51,310 nt of DNA, taken from Bacteroidota bacterium. Lineage in GTDB: Bacteria > Bacteroidota > Bacteroidia > Bacteroidales > VadinHA17. The stretch lies in NCBI GenBank assembly GCA_011374625.1, contig DRPN01000112.1, forward strand, positions 1 through 51,310, read 5' to 3'. The notes beneath the pieces were generated by a model. That model saw only the letters and a list, made by a program, of their open reading frames with translations, did no database searches and was not told the origin of the DNA. The position numbers and the translations under genes were made by a program. This document shows, piece after piece, positions 9,442 through 18,834 of the stretch (its first letter is position 1; each line of letters opens with the position of its first letter).

Positions 9442-10500
9442 TTAACCTTTGCCATTTATCTTTCCGAAAGCGTTCCATCCCTGGGCCTGCAGATCTACTT
9501 CGGCGCCGGCATTGGTAACCATGCGCCGGCCTTCTGTTTTACGGGTCATAAAACCGATGGGCCTGATCTGCGAAACACCTGTGAGCTTGTCCATATCCTT
9601 GGTTGAGACTGTAAAAAGCAGTTCATAATCTTCTCCGCCATTCAGAGCTGTAACAAGCGGTTCTATCTGCATCTCTTCGGCGGCAGAGGCGGTCTCCTGA
9701 TCTATCGGGATTTTGTCCTGGTAGATACGGCAACCGGTGTCTGAATTGTGGCACAGATGCAGAAGATCGGAAGAAAGACCGTCGGAAACATCTATCATGG
9801 AGGTGGGTCGGATCCTCTTTTCCTTGAGAAGCTGTATTATATCCCGTCGTGCTTCGGGTTTTAATTGCCGGCCTACAATATATTCATAACGGGCCAGATC
9901 GGGTTGAAAACCGGCATTTTCCTGAAACAGTTTGTTTTCCCGTTTGAGTATCTGCAAACCCATGTAAGCCCCCCCCAGGTCTCCCGACACACAGATCACA
10001 TCATGCTCGCTGGCGCCATTGCGGTACACCAGTTCTTCCCGGGCTGCCCTGCCGATGGCAGTGACACTGATCACCATACCGGTATAGGAGGCAGATGTAT
10101 CCCCACCTACAAGATCAACGCCATAATGTTCACAGGCCAGTTTGATACCCTCGTACAACGACTCGAGATGTTCCACCTTAAATTTTTCGGAGACCCCGAT
10201 AGAGACCGTGACCTGACGGGGCTCGGCATTCATCGCGTACACATCCGACAGGTTTACCACAACGGCTTTGTAACCAAGGTGTTTCAAAGGGGTGTACATC
10301 AGATTGAAATGGACCCCTTCCAACAGGAGGTCCGTGGTAACAACCATCTGTCGGTTACGGGGCGAAATAACCGCCGCATCATCCCCTATGCCCTTTTTTG
10401 TTTCGGTGTTGCTTATCCTGAAACCTTCGGTCAAACGGGCAATCAGCCCGAATTCGCCAAATTCCGAGATATCCGTACTTTTATTGGATGTCGATTGCAT
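9442..10500 (-). CDS. thiL: Thiamine-monophosphate kinase
   Basis: ThiL phosphorylates thiamine monophosphate to the active cofactor thiamine diphosphate using ATP. The 352-residue PurM-like protein shows the N-terminal KGIGDDAAVI segment, DLLLEGVHF, the VVNLSDVYAMNAEP loop, LVGGDTSAS and the C-terminal MIDVSDGLSSDL and ALNGGEDYELLFT motifs, all typical of ThiL. Length is normal. It is divergent from sufB and convergent with lpxA, so it is probably transcribed alone. Confidence 0.96.
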   Translation of the reverse strand: MQSTSNKSTDISEFGEFGLIARLTEGFRISNTETKKGIGDDAAVISPRNRQMVVTTDLLLEGVHFNLMYTPLKHLGYKAVVVNLSDVYAMNAEPRQVTVSIGVSEKFKVEHLESLYEGIKLACEHYGVDLVGGDTSASYTGMVISVTAIGRAAREELVYRNGASEHDVICVSGDLGGAYMGLQILKRENKLFQENAGFQPDLARYEYIVGRQLKPEARRDIIQLLKEKRIRPTSMIDVSDGLSSDLLHLCHNSDTGCRIYQDKIPIDQETASAAEEMQIEPLVTALNGGEDYELLFTVSTKDMDKLTGVSQIRPIGFMTRKTEGRRMVTNAGAEVDLQAQGWNAFGKINGKG

Positions 10501-10530
10501 GGCATATTATATTTATCGTAAAATATTCCC

Positions 10531-10538
10531 TATATTTG
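10531..10538 (+). promoter_or_regulatory. -7 element of the suf operon promoter
   Basis: TATATTTG, followed by C, matches the Bacteroidota -7 consensus. The predicted start near 10544 gives a leader of about 54 nt before sufB. The -33 region is weak. A possible oppositely oriented -7 element for thiL (TATCTTTG on the minus strand) is at 10591-10598 and overlaps the sufB start codon. Confidence 0.6.
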
Positions 10539-10597
10539 CAGTCTTAATTAGATTAAATACGAATAAGCTGTTTTAGAACATCTTCCGTGGCAAAGAT

Positions 10598-12049
10598 ATG
10601 GAAAAAGATCAGGATAAAATAATATTGAAGAATGTAACGGAAAACGAATACAAATATGGTTTTGTTTCCGACATAGAGATGGATTCCTTGCCGAAAGGGT
10701 TAAATGAAGAGGTAATCCGGCAGATATGGAAATTAAAACAGGAACCCGAATGGATGCTCGATTTCCGGCTGAAAGCCTATCGCCAATGGCAGAAAATGGT
10801 AATGCCGCAATGGGCTCACCTGCGGATTCCTGAGATAGATTATCAGGATATTATTTACTATGCGGTCCCGAAAAAGAAAGAAGGTCCGGCAAGTCTGGGC
10901 GAAGTGGATCCGGAGCTGATAGATACTTTTAATAAGTTGGGTATCCCTTTGGAAGAGCAGGAAAGACTGTCGGGAGTGGCCGTAGATGCCGTAATCGACA
11001 GCCAGTCGGTAAAAACCACTTTTCAGGAGACCCTGGCCGAATTAGGGATCATTTTCTGTTCGATGAGTGACGCCATCCGGGATTATCCCGACCTGGTAAA
11101 AAAATACCTGGGGAGCGTGGTTCCCTGTAGCGATAATTATTTTGCGGCCCTTAACTCGGCTGTTTTCGGAGACGGATCTTTTGCCTATATCCCGAAAGGA
11201 GTTCGTTGTCCTATGGAACTATCCACTTATTTCAGAATCAATCTGGCCGATACCGGTCAGTTTGAACGGACTTTGATTGTGGCGGAAGAAGACAGCTATG
11301 TAAGCTACCTGGAAGGATGTACGGCTCCTATGCGGGATAAGAATCAGTTGCATGCAGCCATCGTGGAGATTATCGTGATGGATGATGCAGAGGTGAAATA
11401 TTCCACTGTGCAAAACTGGTATCCCGGCAACAAGGAAGGGAAGGGCGGCATCTATAATTTTGTGACCAAAAGAGGCATTTGCAAAGGCAACAATTCAAAA
11501 CTTTCATGGACACAGGTGGAGACCGGATCGGCCATTACCTGGAAATATCCCAGTACTATCCTGAAAGGAGATAACGCCATTGCTGAGTTTTACTCGGTGG
11601 CGTTAACCAATAACTATCAGCAGGCCGACACGGGAACCAAGATGATCCATATCGGGAAAAATACCAGGAGTACCATCGTCTCCAAAGGAATCTCCGCCGG
11701 AAACAGCAATAACAGTTACCGGGGATTGGTGAAAGTGATGAAAAAAGCGGATAATGCACGGAATTATTCCCAGTGTGATTCCCTGCTGATCGGCGACCAG
11801 TGCGGAGCACATACTTTCCCTTACCTGGAAGTGGATAATAAATCGGCGGTAGTGGAACATGAAGCCACTACCTCCAAGATCGGAGAAGATCAGATCTTCT
11901 ACTGTAACCAAAGAGGCATTTCCACTGAAGATGCCATCGGAATGATCGTTAACGGCTATGCCCGCGAGGTGATGAACCAGCTGCCGATGGAGTTTGCCGT
12001 AGAAGCCCGGAAATTGTTACAGATAAGTCTGGAAGGAAGTGTGGGGTAA
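10598..12049 (+). CDS. sufB: Fe-S cluster assembly scaffold subunit SufB
   Basis: SufB is a core subunit of the SufBC2D scaffold on which Fe-S clusters are built in the cytoplasm. The 483-residue protein has the family's N-terminal helical region ([13 protein letters not shown]), the [16 protein letters not shown] and LEGCTAPM segments, and the right-handed beta-helix core ending in [16 protein letters not shown]. Length is normal. First gene of sufBCDSE plus a MIP18 gene. The ATG lies about 54 nt after the predicted transcription start. Confidence 0.98.
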   Translation: MEKDQDKIILKNVTENEYKYGFVSDIEMDSLPKGLNEEVIRQIWKLKQEPEWMLDFRLKAYRQWQKMVMPQWAHLRIPEIDYQDIIYYAVPKKKEGPASLGEVDPELIDTFNKLGIPLEEQERLSGVAVDAVIDSQSVKTTFQETLAELGIIFCSMSDAIRDYPDLVKKYLGSVVPCSDNYFAALNSAVFGDGSFAYIPKGVRCPMELSTYFRINLADTGQFERTLIVAEEDSYVSYLEGCTAPMRDKNQLHAAIVEIIVMDDAEVKYSTVQNWYPGNKEGKGGIYNFVTKRGICKGNNSKLSWTQVETGSAITWKYPSTILKGDNAIAEFYSVALTNNYQQADTGTKMIHIGKNTRSTIVSKGISAGNSNNSYRGLVKVMKKADNARNYSQCDSLLIGDQCGAHTFPYLEVDNKSAVVEHEATTSKIGEDQIFYCNQRGISTEDAIGMIVNGYAREVMNQLPMEFAVEARKLLQISLEGSVG

Positions 12050-12128
12050 AAAAAGCAAAGCAGAAGCAATGTGGAAGAAAGAATAATATTAAATACAGAA
12101 ACAGATCACAACCTGGTCTGAAAAAGGG

Positions 12129-12152
12129 AAGACAAGAAACTGCTTTTGTCTT
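12129..12152. other. Inverted repeat in the sufB-sufC spacer
   Basis: The 132-bp gap between sufB and sufC is purine-rich and contains AAGACAA ... TTGTCTT (7-bp arms, 10-nt loop). It could be an RNA processing or stability hairpin that sets the relative amounts of SufB and SufC. No T-run follows, so it is not a standard terminator. Confidence 0.3.
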
Positions 12153-12181
12153 ATTATAAAAAAGAAAAAAAACAGAGTTGT

Positions 12182-12952
12182 ATGTTGACAATAAAAGATT
12201 TACACGCGGAGATCGATGGAAAAAATATCCTGAAGGGAATTAACTTCGAGGTGCATCCCGGAGAGGTGCACGCCATTATGGGACCGAACGGATCCGGTAA
12301 AAGCACGTTGGCCTCTGCCATTGTGGGAAGGGATTATGTGAGTATCACCCAGGGACAGATTCTGTATTTTGGAGAAGATCTGACAGTGTTATCTCCGGAA
12401 GAAAGAGCTTTGAAAGGAATTTTTCTGAGTTTTCAATATCCGGTGGAGATACCGGGGGTGAGCATGGTCAACTTCCTCCGGGAAGCAGTGAACGAGCAAA
12501 GGAAATACAAAGGAAAAGGGCCTATGTCTCCTACAAATTTTCTAAAACTGATGCGTGAAAAGAAAAAACTCTTAGGCATTGATTCGGCACTGACCAACCG
12601 TTCGGTCAATGAAGGGTTTTCCGGCGGCGAGAAAAAGAAAAACGAAATTTTCCAAATGGCCATACTGGAACCTAAACTGGCCATTCTCGACGAGACCGAC
12701 TCGGGTCTGGATATTGATGCCTTGCGTACGGTAGCCAACGGAGTCAATGCTCTGAAAAAACCGGACAATGCTACCATTGTGATTACTCATTACCAGCGGC
12801 TGCTGAACTATATCGTTCCGGATTATGTACATGTCCTGTACAAAGGAAAGATCATAAAATCAGGCGACAAGGAGCTGGCTTTCGACCTGGAAGAAAAAGG
12901 ATATGACTGGCTGAAAGAGGAGTATGAAAACAGTTTGAACGGTTCGCTATGA
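12182..12952 (+). CDS. sufC: Fe-S cluster assembly ATPase SufC
   Basis: SufC is the ABC-type ATPase that drives the SufBC2D scaffold; it is soluble and not a transporter. The 256-residue product has Walker A GPNGSGKST, the SufC-type signature region NEGFSGGEKKKNEI, Walker B LAILDETDSGLDID and the His switch TIVITHYQRLL. The reading frame opens at 12146 with a TTG, but the ATG at 12182 begins the conserved LTIKDLHAEIDGK segment and gives normal length. It overlaps sufD by 4 bp (ATGA), implying translational coupling. Confidence 0.97.
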   Translation: MLTIKDLHAEIDGKNILKGINFEVHPGEVHAIMGPNGSGKSTLASAIVGRDYVSITQGQILYFGEDLTVLSPEERALKGIFLSFQYPVEIPGVSMVNFLREAVNEQRKYKGKGPMSPTNFLKLMREKKKLLGIDSALTNRSVNEGFSGGEKKKNEIFQMAILEPKLAILDETDSGLDIDALRTVANGVNALKKPDNATIVITHYQRLLNYIVPDYVHVLYKGKIIKSGDKELAFDLEEKGYDWLKEEYENSLNGSL

Positions 12953-14316
12953 TTGTTGTAGAAGAGAAATTACCGAAACATCCGGATACACGGATACTGG
13001 AAAGGTTTGACGACGGAACCGGCGAGAATATACATCCGGTTCTGGACCGGGTACGTGCTACGGCTCTGAAGGATTTTAAACGGTTGGGAATCCCGGCAGG
13101 GAAGAATGAGAGATACAGATATACGGATGTCGGTAAAATACTGGACAGGCCGTTTGTTCCCTTGCTGCATCCCCACCGCCGCACCTTCAAGGTGGAGGAA
13201 ATTTTCCGGTGTGATATCCCTACCCTGGACACCCTGGCGTTCACGGTGCTGAACGGTTTTTTCTTCGAGGAACAGGAGACCCTCGTGGAATTACCCGGCG
13301 GAGTCCTGGTGGGCGGACTGCGGCAGGCTCTGAAACAGGTGCCTCAGTTAGCTGAGGCTTATCTGGATAAACTCAGCAATACAGTGAATGACGGATTGGT
13401 GGCTCTGAACAGAGCTATGGCTACAGATGGCTTTTTTATGTATGTTCCTGATGGCATGGTGATGGATAAACCCGTGCAACTGGTCAACCTCTTGAAAGAT
13501 GACGAAGATATTATGACCCAGCATCGCAGTCTGGTTATTCTGGGAAAGAATGCACAAGCTGCTTTACTGATCTGTGATCATGCTCTCTCGGAACAAAAGT
13601 TTATCTCACATGGTCTGATGGAAGTATTTGTTGGAGAAAACAGTGCGATGGAAATCACCAAGCTGCAGAATGAACATAACAGCATGACTGACCTCTCGAG
13701 TCTGTTTATCCGGCAGGAGCGTAACAGCCGTGTTCGTACCAACACCATTTCCCTGCACGGAGGATTGATCCGTAACAACCTGCATGTAAGTCTGCAGGGA
13801 GAAGGAGCCGAGAACCAGGCTTACGGTCTTTTCCTTATAGACCGGCAGCAGCACGTGGATAATTCGGTTTTTATCGATCATGCAGCACCTCATTGTTTCA
13901 GCAATCAACTGTACAAGGGAGTGCTCGACGATGAAGCTACCGGTGCTTTTGACGGGAAAATACTGGTTCGTCCTTATGCCCAGAAAACAGAAGCCTTTCA
14001 GGTGAATAAGAATATACTGCTTACCGATCATGCGAAGATGAAAACCAAGCCGCAACTGGAGATCTATGCCGATGATGTGAAATGTACTCACGGGGCTACC
14101 GTCGGTCAGTTGGATGAAGAAGCACTGTTCTATCTCCGTTCACGTGGAATCCATGAGTATGAAGCCCGGATGCTGCTGATGTATGCCTTTGCCCATGAAG
14201 TGATCCGTGAGATAAAAATCGATCCGTTGCAGGACCGTATCCATGAATTGGTAGATAAGAGATTGCGCGGAGAACTGCCACGTTGCCATACCTGTCTTGT
14301 CGATTATAATAAGTAA
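12949..14316 (+). CDS. sufD: Fe-S cluster assembly protein SufD
   Basis: SufD is the SufB paralogue in the SufBC2D complex and is needed for iron acquisition by the scaffold. The 455-residue protein has a divergent N-terminal half and the conserved C-terminal beta-helix region with KTEAFQVNKNILLTDHAKM, KPQLEIYADDVKCTHGAT and YLRSRGI, which are hallmarks of SufD. It is coupled to sufC by a 4-bp overlap and followed 23 bp later by sufS. Confidence 0.97.
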   Translation: MIVVEEKLPKHPDTRILERFDDGTGENIHPVLDRVRATALKDFKRLGIPAGKNERYRYTDVGKILDRPFVPLLHPHRRTFKVEEIFRCDIPTLDTLAFTVLNGFFFEEQETLVELPGGVLVGGLRQALKQVPQLAEAYLDKLSNTVNDGLVALNRAMATDGFFMYVPDGMVMDKPVQLVNLLKDDEDIMTQHRSLVILGKNAQAALLICDHALSEQKFISHGLMEVFVGENSAMEITKLQNEHNSMTDLSSLFIRQERNSRVRTNTISLHGGLIRNNLHVSLQGEGAENQAYGLFLIDRQQHVDNSVFIDHAAPHCFSNQLYKGVLDDEATGAFDGKILVRPYAQKTEAFQVNKNILLTDHAKMKTKPQLEIYADDVKCTHGATVGQLDEEALFYLRSRGIHEYEARMLLMYAFAHEVIREIKIDPLQDRIHELVDKRLRGELPRCHTCLVDYNK

Positions 14317-14339
14317 ATAAGTAAATAAAACCGGCAACA

Positions 14340-15557
14340 ATGCTGAATGTTAACAAGATCAGAGAAGATTTCCCTATTCTGGACCAACAAGTGTATGGAA
14401 AACCACTTGTTTATCTGGACAATGGGGCAACCACCCAGAAACCCCGGGTCGTCCTGGAAACGATTGACAGACTGTATAACCGTGAGAACGGAAATGTTCA
14501 CCGGGGGGTACATCATCTGAGTACCCTGACCACGGAAAATTACGAGTCAGCAAGGGATACCGTCCGGAAATATATTCATGCTGCCCACACTCATGAGATC
14601 ATCTTTACACATGGTACCACCAGTTCAATTAATGCAGTGGCTTTTTCTTTCGGGGAAAAGTATGTCCATGCCGGCGATGAGATCATCGTATCTGGGATGG
14701 AACATCATGCCAACATAGTGCCATGGCAGATGCTATGCGAACGAAAAGAGGCCCGCCTGAAAGTGTTACCGGTGGATGAAACCGGGGACCTGATGCTGGA
14801 TAAGCTGGAGGATTTGATTTCAGACAAGACACGCCTTTTGGCGGTGACACAGGTATCCAATGTGCTGGGGACAATCAACCCGGTAAAGGAAATTGTGGAA
14901 ATAGCTCACGCTCATGATGTGCCGGTGTTGGTGGACGGAGCCCAGGGAATACAACACGGAAAAACAGATGTTCAGGATATGGACTGTGATTTTTATGTTT
15001 TTTCGGGTCATAAGATCTACGGGCCGACAGGTGTTGGTGTATTATATGGCAAGGAAAAATGGTTGAATGAGATGCCTCCTTACCAAGGGGGAGGTGATAT
15101 GATCAAAAAAGTGAGGTTCGAGAAAACCATATACGAAGACCTGCCGCTGAAATTTGAGGCGGGAACCATGAATTATATCGGAGCCATTGGGTTGGGAAAA
15201 GCCATAGAATACCTTCAGAAAACAGGGTTAGATGATGCCGTTGCCTGGGAAAAAGAACTGTTGGATTATGCCACAGCCCGGCTGAAGGAGATCCCGGGAT
15301 TGCAGATCTATGGAAACTCGGCACATAAGATCAGTGTTATCTCTTTTTTGATCGGAGACATACACCATTACGATACCGGCATGATCCTTGATAAACTGGG
15401 TATTGCTGTTCGTACCGGACACCATTGTGCCGAACCCCTGGTCGAAAGTTACGGGATCACCGGAACAGTCAGGGCTTCGTTTGCATTTTATAATACCAAA
15501 GAAGAAATTGACGTTTTACACAACGGATTGATGAAAGTGGTTGAAATGTTAGGTTAA
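14340..15557 (+). CDS. sufS: Cysteine desulfurase SufS
   Basis: A PLP-dependent group II cysteine desulfurase that takes sulfur from cysteine and passes it, with SufE, to the SufBCD scaffold. The 405-residue protein shows YLDNGATTQKP near the N-terminus, the PLP Lys in FSGHKIYGPTGVG, and the catalytic Cys in the short loop RTGHHCAEPL typical of SufS. Length is normal. Confidence 0.97.
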   Translation: MLNVNKIREDFPILDQQVYGKPLVYLDNGATTQKPRVVLETIDRLYNRENGNVHRGVHHLSTLTTENYESARDTVRKYIHAAHTHEIIFTHGTTSSINAVAFSFGEKYVHAGDEIIVSGMEHHANIVPWQMLCERKEARLKVLPVDETGDLMLDKLEDLISDKTRLLAVTQVSNVLGTINPVKEIVEIAHAHDVPVLVDGAQGIQHGKTDVQDMDCDFYVFSGHKIYGPTGVGVLYGKEKWLNEMPPYQGGGDMIKKVRFEKTIYEDLPLKFEAGTMNYIGAIGLGKAIEYLQKTGLDDAVAWEKELLDYATARLKEIPGLQIYGNSAHKISVISFLIGDIHHYDTGMILDKLGIAVRTGHHCAEPLVESYGITGTVRASFAFYNTKEEIDVLHNGLMKVVEMLG

Positions 15558-15571
15558 AAAAAATATAGAAA

Positions 15572-16012
15572 ATGAGCATACAGGAAATTCAGGATGAGAT
15601 CGTAGAAGAATTTAGCGCTTATGACGACTGGATGGACAAATACAATTACCTGATCGAACTGGGGAAGGAGTTGCCACCGATAAAACCCCAATACCGAACC
15701 GAGCAGTATCTGATCGACGGATGTAGTTCCCGGGTCTGGATCCATGCCGAACTGGATCAGGAAGGAAAAATGATCATCACGGCGGATAGTGATGCAATCA
15801 TCACCAAAGGAATTGTTGCATTGCTTATACGCGTCTTTTCAGGCCATACACCGGAAGAGATCAAGGATGCAGAACTGACATTCATTGATAAAGTCGGCCT
15901 GAAGGAAAACCTTTCCCCCACACGGGCCAATGGCTTGCTTTCAATGATCCATCAGATACGTATGTATGCACTCGCATATTATACCAAACAACAATCTGAA
16001 AAAAAGGACTAA
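15572..16012 (+). CDS. sufE: Sulfur acceptor protein SufE
   Basis: SufE accepts persulfide sulfur from SufS and raises its activity. The 146-residue product has YLIELGKELPP near the start and the conserved catalytic Cys in LIDGCSSRVWI. Length is typical. It lies 14 bp after sufS and 2 bp before the MIP18-family gene. Confidence 0.96.
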   Translation: MSIQEIQDEIVEEFSAYDDWMDKYNYLIELGKELPPIKPQYRTEQYLIDGCSSRVWIHAELDQEGKMIITADSDAIITKGIVALLIRVFSGHTPEEIKDAELTFIDKVGLKENLSPTRANGLLSMIHQIRMYALAYYTKQQSEKKD

Positions 16013-16014
16013 CC

Positions 16015-16377
16015 ATGGAAGAAAAAGAAAAAAAAGTCAATACAGAGCATAACGCAGGCACGGTGGACACTTTTGAACTGGAAAAAAAGATTGTACTGGA
16101 ACTGAAGAATATTTACGATCCGGAAATTCCGGCTGTCAATATCTATGATCTTGGTTTGATCTATGAGATTGATGTCAAGGAGGATGGCTCGGTGTTGCTG
16201 AAAATGACCCTGACAGCTCCCAACTGTCCCATTGCCGACCAGATCCTGAATGAGGTGAACCAGCGTATCCGGGCCGTCCCCGGGGTAAAAGATCTGGATC
16301 TGATCCTTACTTTCGATCCTCCCTGGGACAAAAGCATGATGTCGGAAGAAGCCTTGCTGATGCTGGGAATGTTATAA
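16015..16377 (+). CDS. MIP18/DUF59-family Fe-S assembly protein (SufT-like)
   Basis: A 120-residue protein of the MIP18 (DUF59) family, whose members help in Fe-S cluster maturation or carriage. After a charged N-terminal extension of about 22 residues comes the core: IYDPEIPAVNIYDLGLIYEI, LTAPNCPIADQI with the conserved Cys, and LTFDPPWDKSMMSEEA. It closes the suf operon, 2 bp after sufE. Such genes often sit in suf operons and some are called sufT, but the exact role of this copy is not shown. Confidence 0.93.
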   Translation: MEEKEKKVNTEHNAGTVDTFELEKKIVLELKNIYDPEIPAVNIYDLGLIYEIDVKEDGSVLLKMTLTAPNCPIADQILNEVNQRIRAVPGVKDLDLILTFDPPWDKSMMSEEALLMLGML

Positions 16378-16548
16378 TTTACCTTAAGAGGAATCAAACA
16401 AAAGGCATCCATCTTCACCCCTGAAGCTAAGGTGGATGACAAGGGAAGGCAGGAAGTAGTTTCGCAACGTATAGCTAACAGCTTAGAGAAAAACTGCTTT
16501 ATAGGAAACAATAATCCCCATGATTCAGCTTTGTCCGCAAGAGAACAT

Positions 16549-16570
16549 CTACGTAGGCGCCTACGTAGGC
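16549..16570. repeat. Nested perfect palindrome upstream of queG
   Basis: CTACGTAGGCGCCTACGTAG is a perfect 20-bp palindrome (16549-16568). It consists of two near-copies of a smaller palindrome: CTACGTAG(GC), and GCCTACGTAGGC at 16559-16570. It lies about 70 bp upstream of the queG -7 element. No T-run follows, so a binding site is more likely than a terminator. Confidence 0.85.
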
Positions 16571-16636
16571 AAATGATATTTTTTCTCGCTGATTTCCCGG
16601 ACTAACGCAGAAAAAACAGAAGATTATCTTATTTTT

Positions 16637-16644
16637 TACTTTTG
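16637..16644 (+). promoter_or_regulatory. -7 element of the queG promoter
   Basis: TACTTTTG followed by C matches TAnnTTTG. A transcription start near 16650 would leave the upstream in-frame TTG at 16642 out of the message, which supports the ATG at 16669 as the queG start. Confidence 0.55.
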
Positions 16645-16668
16645 CTTTTTTTCTATTATCTTGTCTCT

Positions 16669-17616
16669 ATGTTTTCCCGTAAAGAGCTATCCCGACAGAT
16701 CAAAGAGCAGGCCGGTGCCCTGGGTTTCGATGCCTGTGGTATCGTGCGGGCCGAACCGCTGAAAGAGGAGAAATACCGTCTGCTGGACTGGCTCGCGCGT
16801 GGCTACAACGGTGAGATGGATTATATGGCAGGAAACGTGGATAAACGTACTGATCCTACGCTTTTGGTTCCCGGTAGCAAAAGTGTGGTGGTTGTGCGGT
16901 TGAATTACTATCCGGGAAAATACTATGATAATCACAAACAGGATATCCCGAAGATTTCGCGCTATGCCATCGGGCGGGATTATCACAAGGTGATCCGGAA
17001 AAAGCTGAAGCAGTTGTTGGCCCGGATTAGTGAAAAGGTAACTTCTGTAAACGGACGGTTTTTTGTGGATTCTGCACCGGTGCTGGAACGAGCCTGGGCC
17101 CGACGGGCCGGGCTGGGCTGGATCGGGAAAAACAGTATGCTGGTTGCCCGGCAGGGAGGTTCATATTTTTTTATCGGCGAACTGATTCTGGATTTGGAAC
17201 TGGCTTATGATCATCCGGAACCGGCAGACTACTGCGGTACCTGTACCCGCTGCCTGGATGCCTGTCCTACCGGAGCCATCCTGCCCAATCGTACGGTAGA
17301 TGCCACCCGCTGCATTTCCTACTGGACCATTGAATATAAAAAAGAAACCTTTCCGCAGGACGCTCCTGTTAACTTCCGGGATTGGATCTTCGGTTGCGAT
17401 ATCTGCCAGGAGGTCTGCCCCTGGAACCGCAAGGCCCGGCCTCACCATATACCGGATTTCCTGCCTGACGAAAAAAGATTGTCCCTTACGCGGGAAGTTT
17501 GGAAGAAGATGACGGAAGAAGAATTTCACGACCTCTTTGCCGGCACCCCCCTGATGCGGACAGGATTGAGAAGAATAAAGAGAAATGTTGAAGTTAGAAA
17601 CTCGAAGCTCAAATGA
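16669..17616 (+). CDS. queG: Epoxyqueuosine reductase
   Basis: QueG reduces epoxyqueuosine to queuosine in tRNA, the last step of queuosine synthesis, using cobalamin and two 4Fe-4S clusters. The 315-residue protein has the N-terminal cobalamin-binding domain (about 1-180, including RRAGLGWIGKNSML) and a ferredoxin-like domain with CGTCTRCLDACPTGA and CDICQEVCPWN. Length is within the family range. It follows a spacer with its own promoter element and converges with the radical SAM gene. Its cluster demand fits the neighbouring suf operon, though that is only context. Confidence 0.96.
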   Translation: MFSRKELSRQIKEQAGALGFDACGIVRAEPLKEEKYRLLDWLARGYNGEMDYMAGNVDKRTDPTLLVPGSKSVVVVRLNYYPGKYYDNHKQDIPKISRYAIGRDYHKVIRKKLKQLLARISEKVTSVNGRFFVDSAPVLERAWARRAGLGWIGKNSMLVARQGGSYFFIGELILDLELAYDHPEPADYCGTCTRCLDACPTGAILPNRTVDATRCISYWTIEYKKETFPQDAPVNFRDWIFGCDICQEVCPWNRKARPHHIPDFLPDEKRLSLTREVWKKMTEEEFHDLFAGTPLMRTGLRRIKRNVEVRNSKLK

Positions 17617-17688
17617 CAGGTATTTTTCAAAACCTTCTCCTGCAGGGATCCCTTCGGGAAACCTTCAACCATCGGGTTTCACGTGTTT

Positions 17689-18834
17689 CTATTGCCATAC
17701 TCCCGGTATCGGTTCTCCGCAATACCTACATTTACCGTTTTTGATATGGTTTTGGGTAATGGTGTATCCTTTCCGCTCGATCAGGAGCTTATGGCATTTG
17801 GGACAATAGGTGTTCTCATGGTTGACTCCGGGAACATTGCCGATGTATACGAATTTCATACCTGCAGCCAGTGCGATTTCCCTGGCTTTCTCGAGCGTGG
17901 ACACCGGCGTGGGCGGTAACTGTGTCAGTTTGTATTGAGGATAGAAGCGTGAAAAATGCAGGGGGCAATTGTACAGGCCGTTGTCATACAGCCAGTCACA
18001 CATCCTCTTGATCATGTCGAAATCGTCGGTCCAGTTCGGGACGATCAGGTTGGTGATCTCCAGCCACACTCCTTCTTCGCGGAAAATCTTCAGCGCATCC
18101 AGGACAGGCTGCAGTTTGCCGGCATTCAGCTTCATGTAGATATTGTCGCTGAATGATTTCAGATCGATGTTGGCAGCATCAAGGTGCTGACATAGCTCCC
18201 GCAAGGGTTTTTCATGGATGTAACCGGCTGAAACCATAATATTTTTCAGTCCGGCCTGATGAGCAAGTTTGGAGGTGTCCAGAGTGTATTCATAAAAGGT
18301 GACAGGCTCTGAGTAGGTATATGCAATGGACTCACATTTATATTTTATGGTATTCTCCACCACCTTGTCAGGCATCATATCGAAGTTTTGTGTTTTGGTG
18401 GGAGAGGTCTGTGAGATGGTCCAGTTCTGGCAGTTGAGGCAAGCCAGGTTGCAGCCGGCGGTGGCGATAGAGAAAGCCCGGCTTCCGGGTAAAAAATGAT
18501 TCAGGGGTTTCTTCTCTACCGGATCAACATGTACGGCACAGGGATTGCCGTAAGCCATGGTATATAACTTGCCTTTTTTATTGACCCGGTTGCGGCAGTC
18601 GCTCCATTCCCCTTCTTTCAGGGTACACTCGTTGGGGCAGATCATGCAACGGACACCACGGGGAGTTTCCATTTGATACATGGCCTCCTTGCTCCATTTC
18701 CACAGTTTAACATCATCTTTCGGCAAAAACGGTTTGATGGCCAGTCCTCTTGAAGCATATAGAAGACCTCCGGCGCCGGTCAGACTGAGTTTTATAAAAT
18801 CTCTTTTGCTGATTTTCTTTTCTTTTGCTCCCAT
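17689..18834 (-). CDS. amrS: AmmeMemoRadiSam-system radical SAM enzyme
   Basis: A 381-residue radical SAM protein of the pyruvate-formate-lyase-activase-like group found with Memo and AMMECR1 proteins. The cluster motif CNLACLNC has Cys128, Cys132 and Cys135 (CX3CX2C). An extra Cys-rich segment precedes it (Cys63, 66, 70, 80), and the C-terminus has a zinc-ribbon-like pair (CPKC ... CRYC). The reaction is not known. The N-terminus reads SKRDFIK followed by a hydrophobic stretch, close to a Tat signal but with KR instead of RR. A strong AGGAGG (minus strand, 18843-18848) lies 8 nt before the ATG. It is the last gene of a minus-strand run with the membrane and Memo-AMMECR1 genes. The symbol follows common usage for this system. 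Confidence 0.92.
   Translation of the reverse strand: MGAKEKKISKRDFIKLSLTGAGGLLYASRGLAIKPFLPKDDVKLWKWSKEAMYQMETPRGVRCMICPNECTLKEGEWSDCRNRVNKKGKLYTMAYGNPCAVHVDPVEKKPLNHFLPGSRAFSIATAGCNLACLNCQNWTISQTSPTKTQNFDMMPDKVVENTIKYKCESIAYTYSEPVTFYEYTLDTSKLAHQAGLKNIMVSAGYIHEKPLRELCQHLDAANIDLKSFSDNIYMKLNAGKLQPVLDALKIFREEGVWLEITNLIVPNWTDDFDMIKRMCDWLYDNGLYNCPLHFSRFYPQYKLTQLPPTPVSTLEKAREIALAAGMKFVYIGNVPGVNHENTYCPKCHKLLIERKGYTITQNHIKNGKCRYCGEPIPGVWQ

Larger units (their letters stand above)
16378..16668. other. Non-coding spacer between the suf operon and queG
   Basis: This 291-bp spacer has no recognised gene. The frame from 16381 to about 16605 on the plus strand is open for some 70 codons but has no start near its beginning, and I do not recognise its translation. 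The spacer holds a perfect palindrome at 16549-16570 and a -7-like promoter element at 16637-16644. Confidence 0.6.

Noticed and set aside
12146-12181. A TTG start that would lengthen SufC by 12 residues
   Set aside because: It lies within an inverted repeat, and the ATG at 12182 gives the conserved N-terminus.
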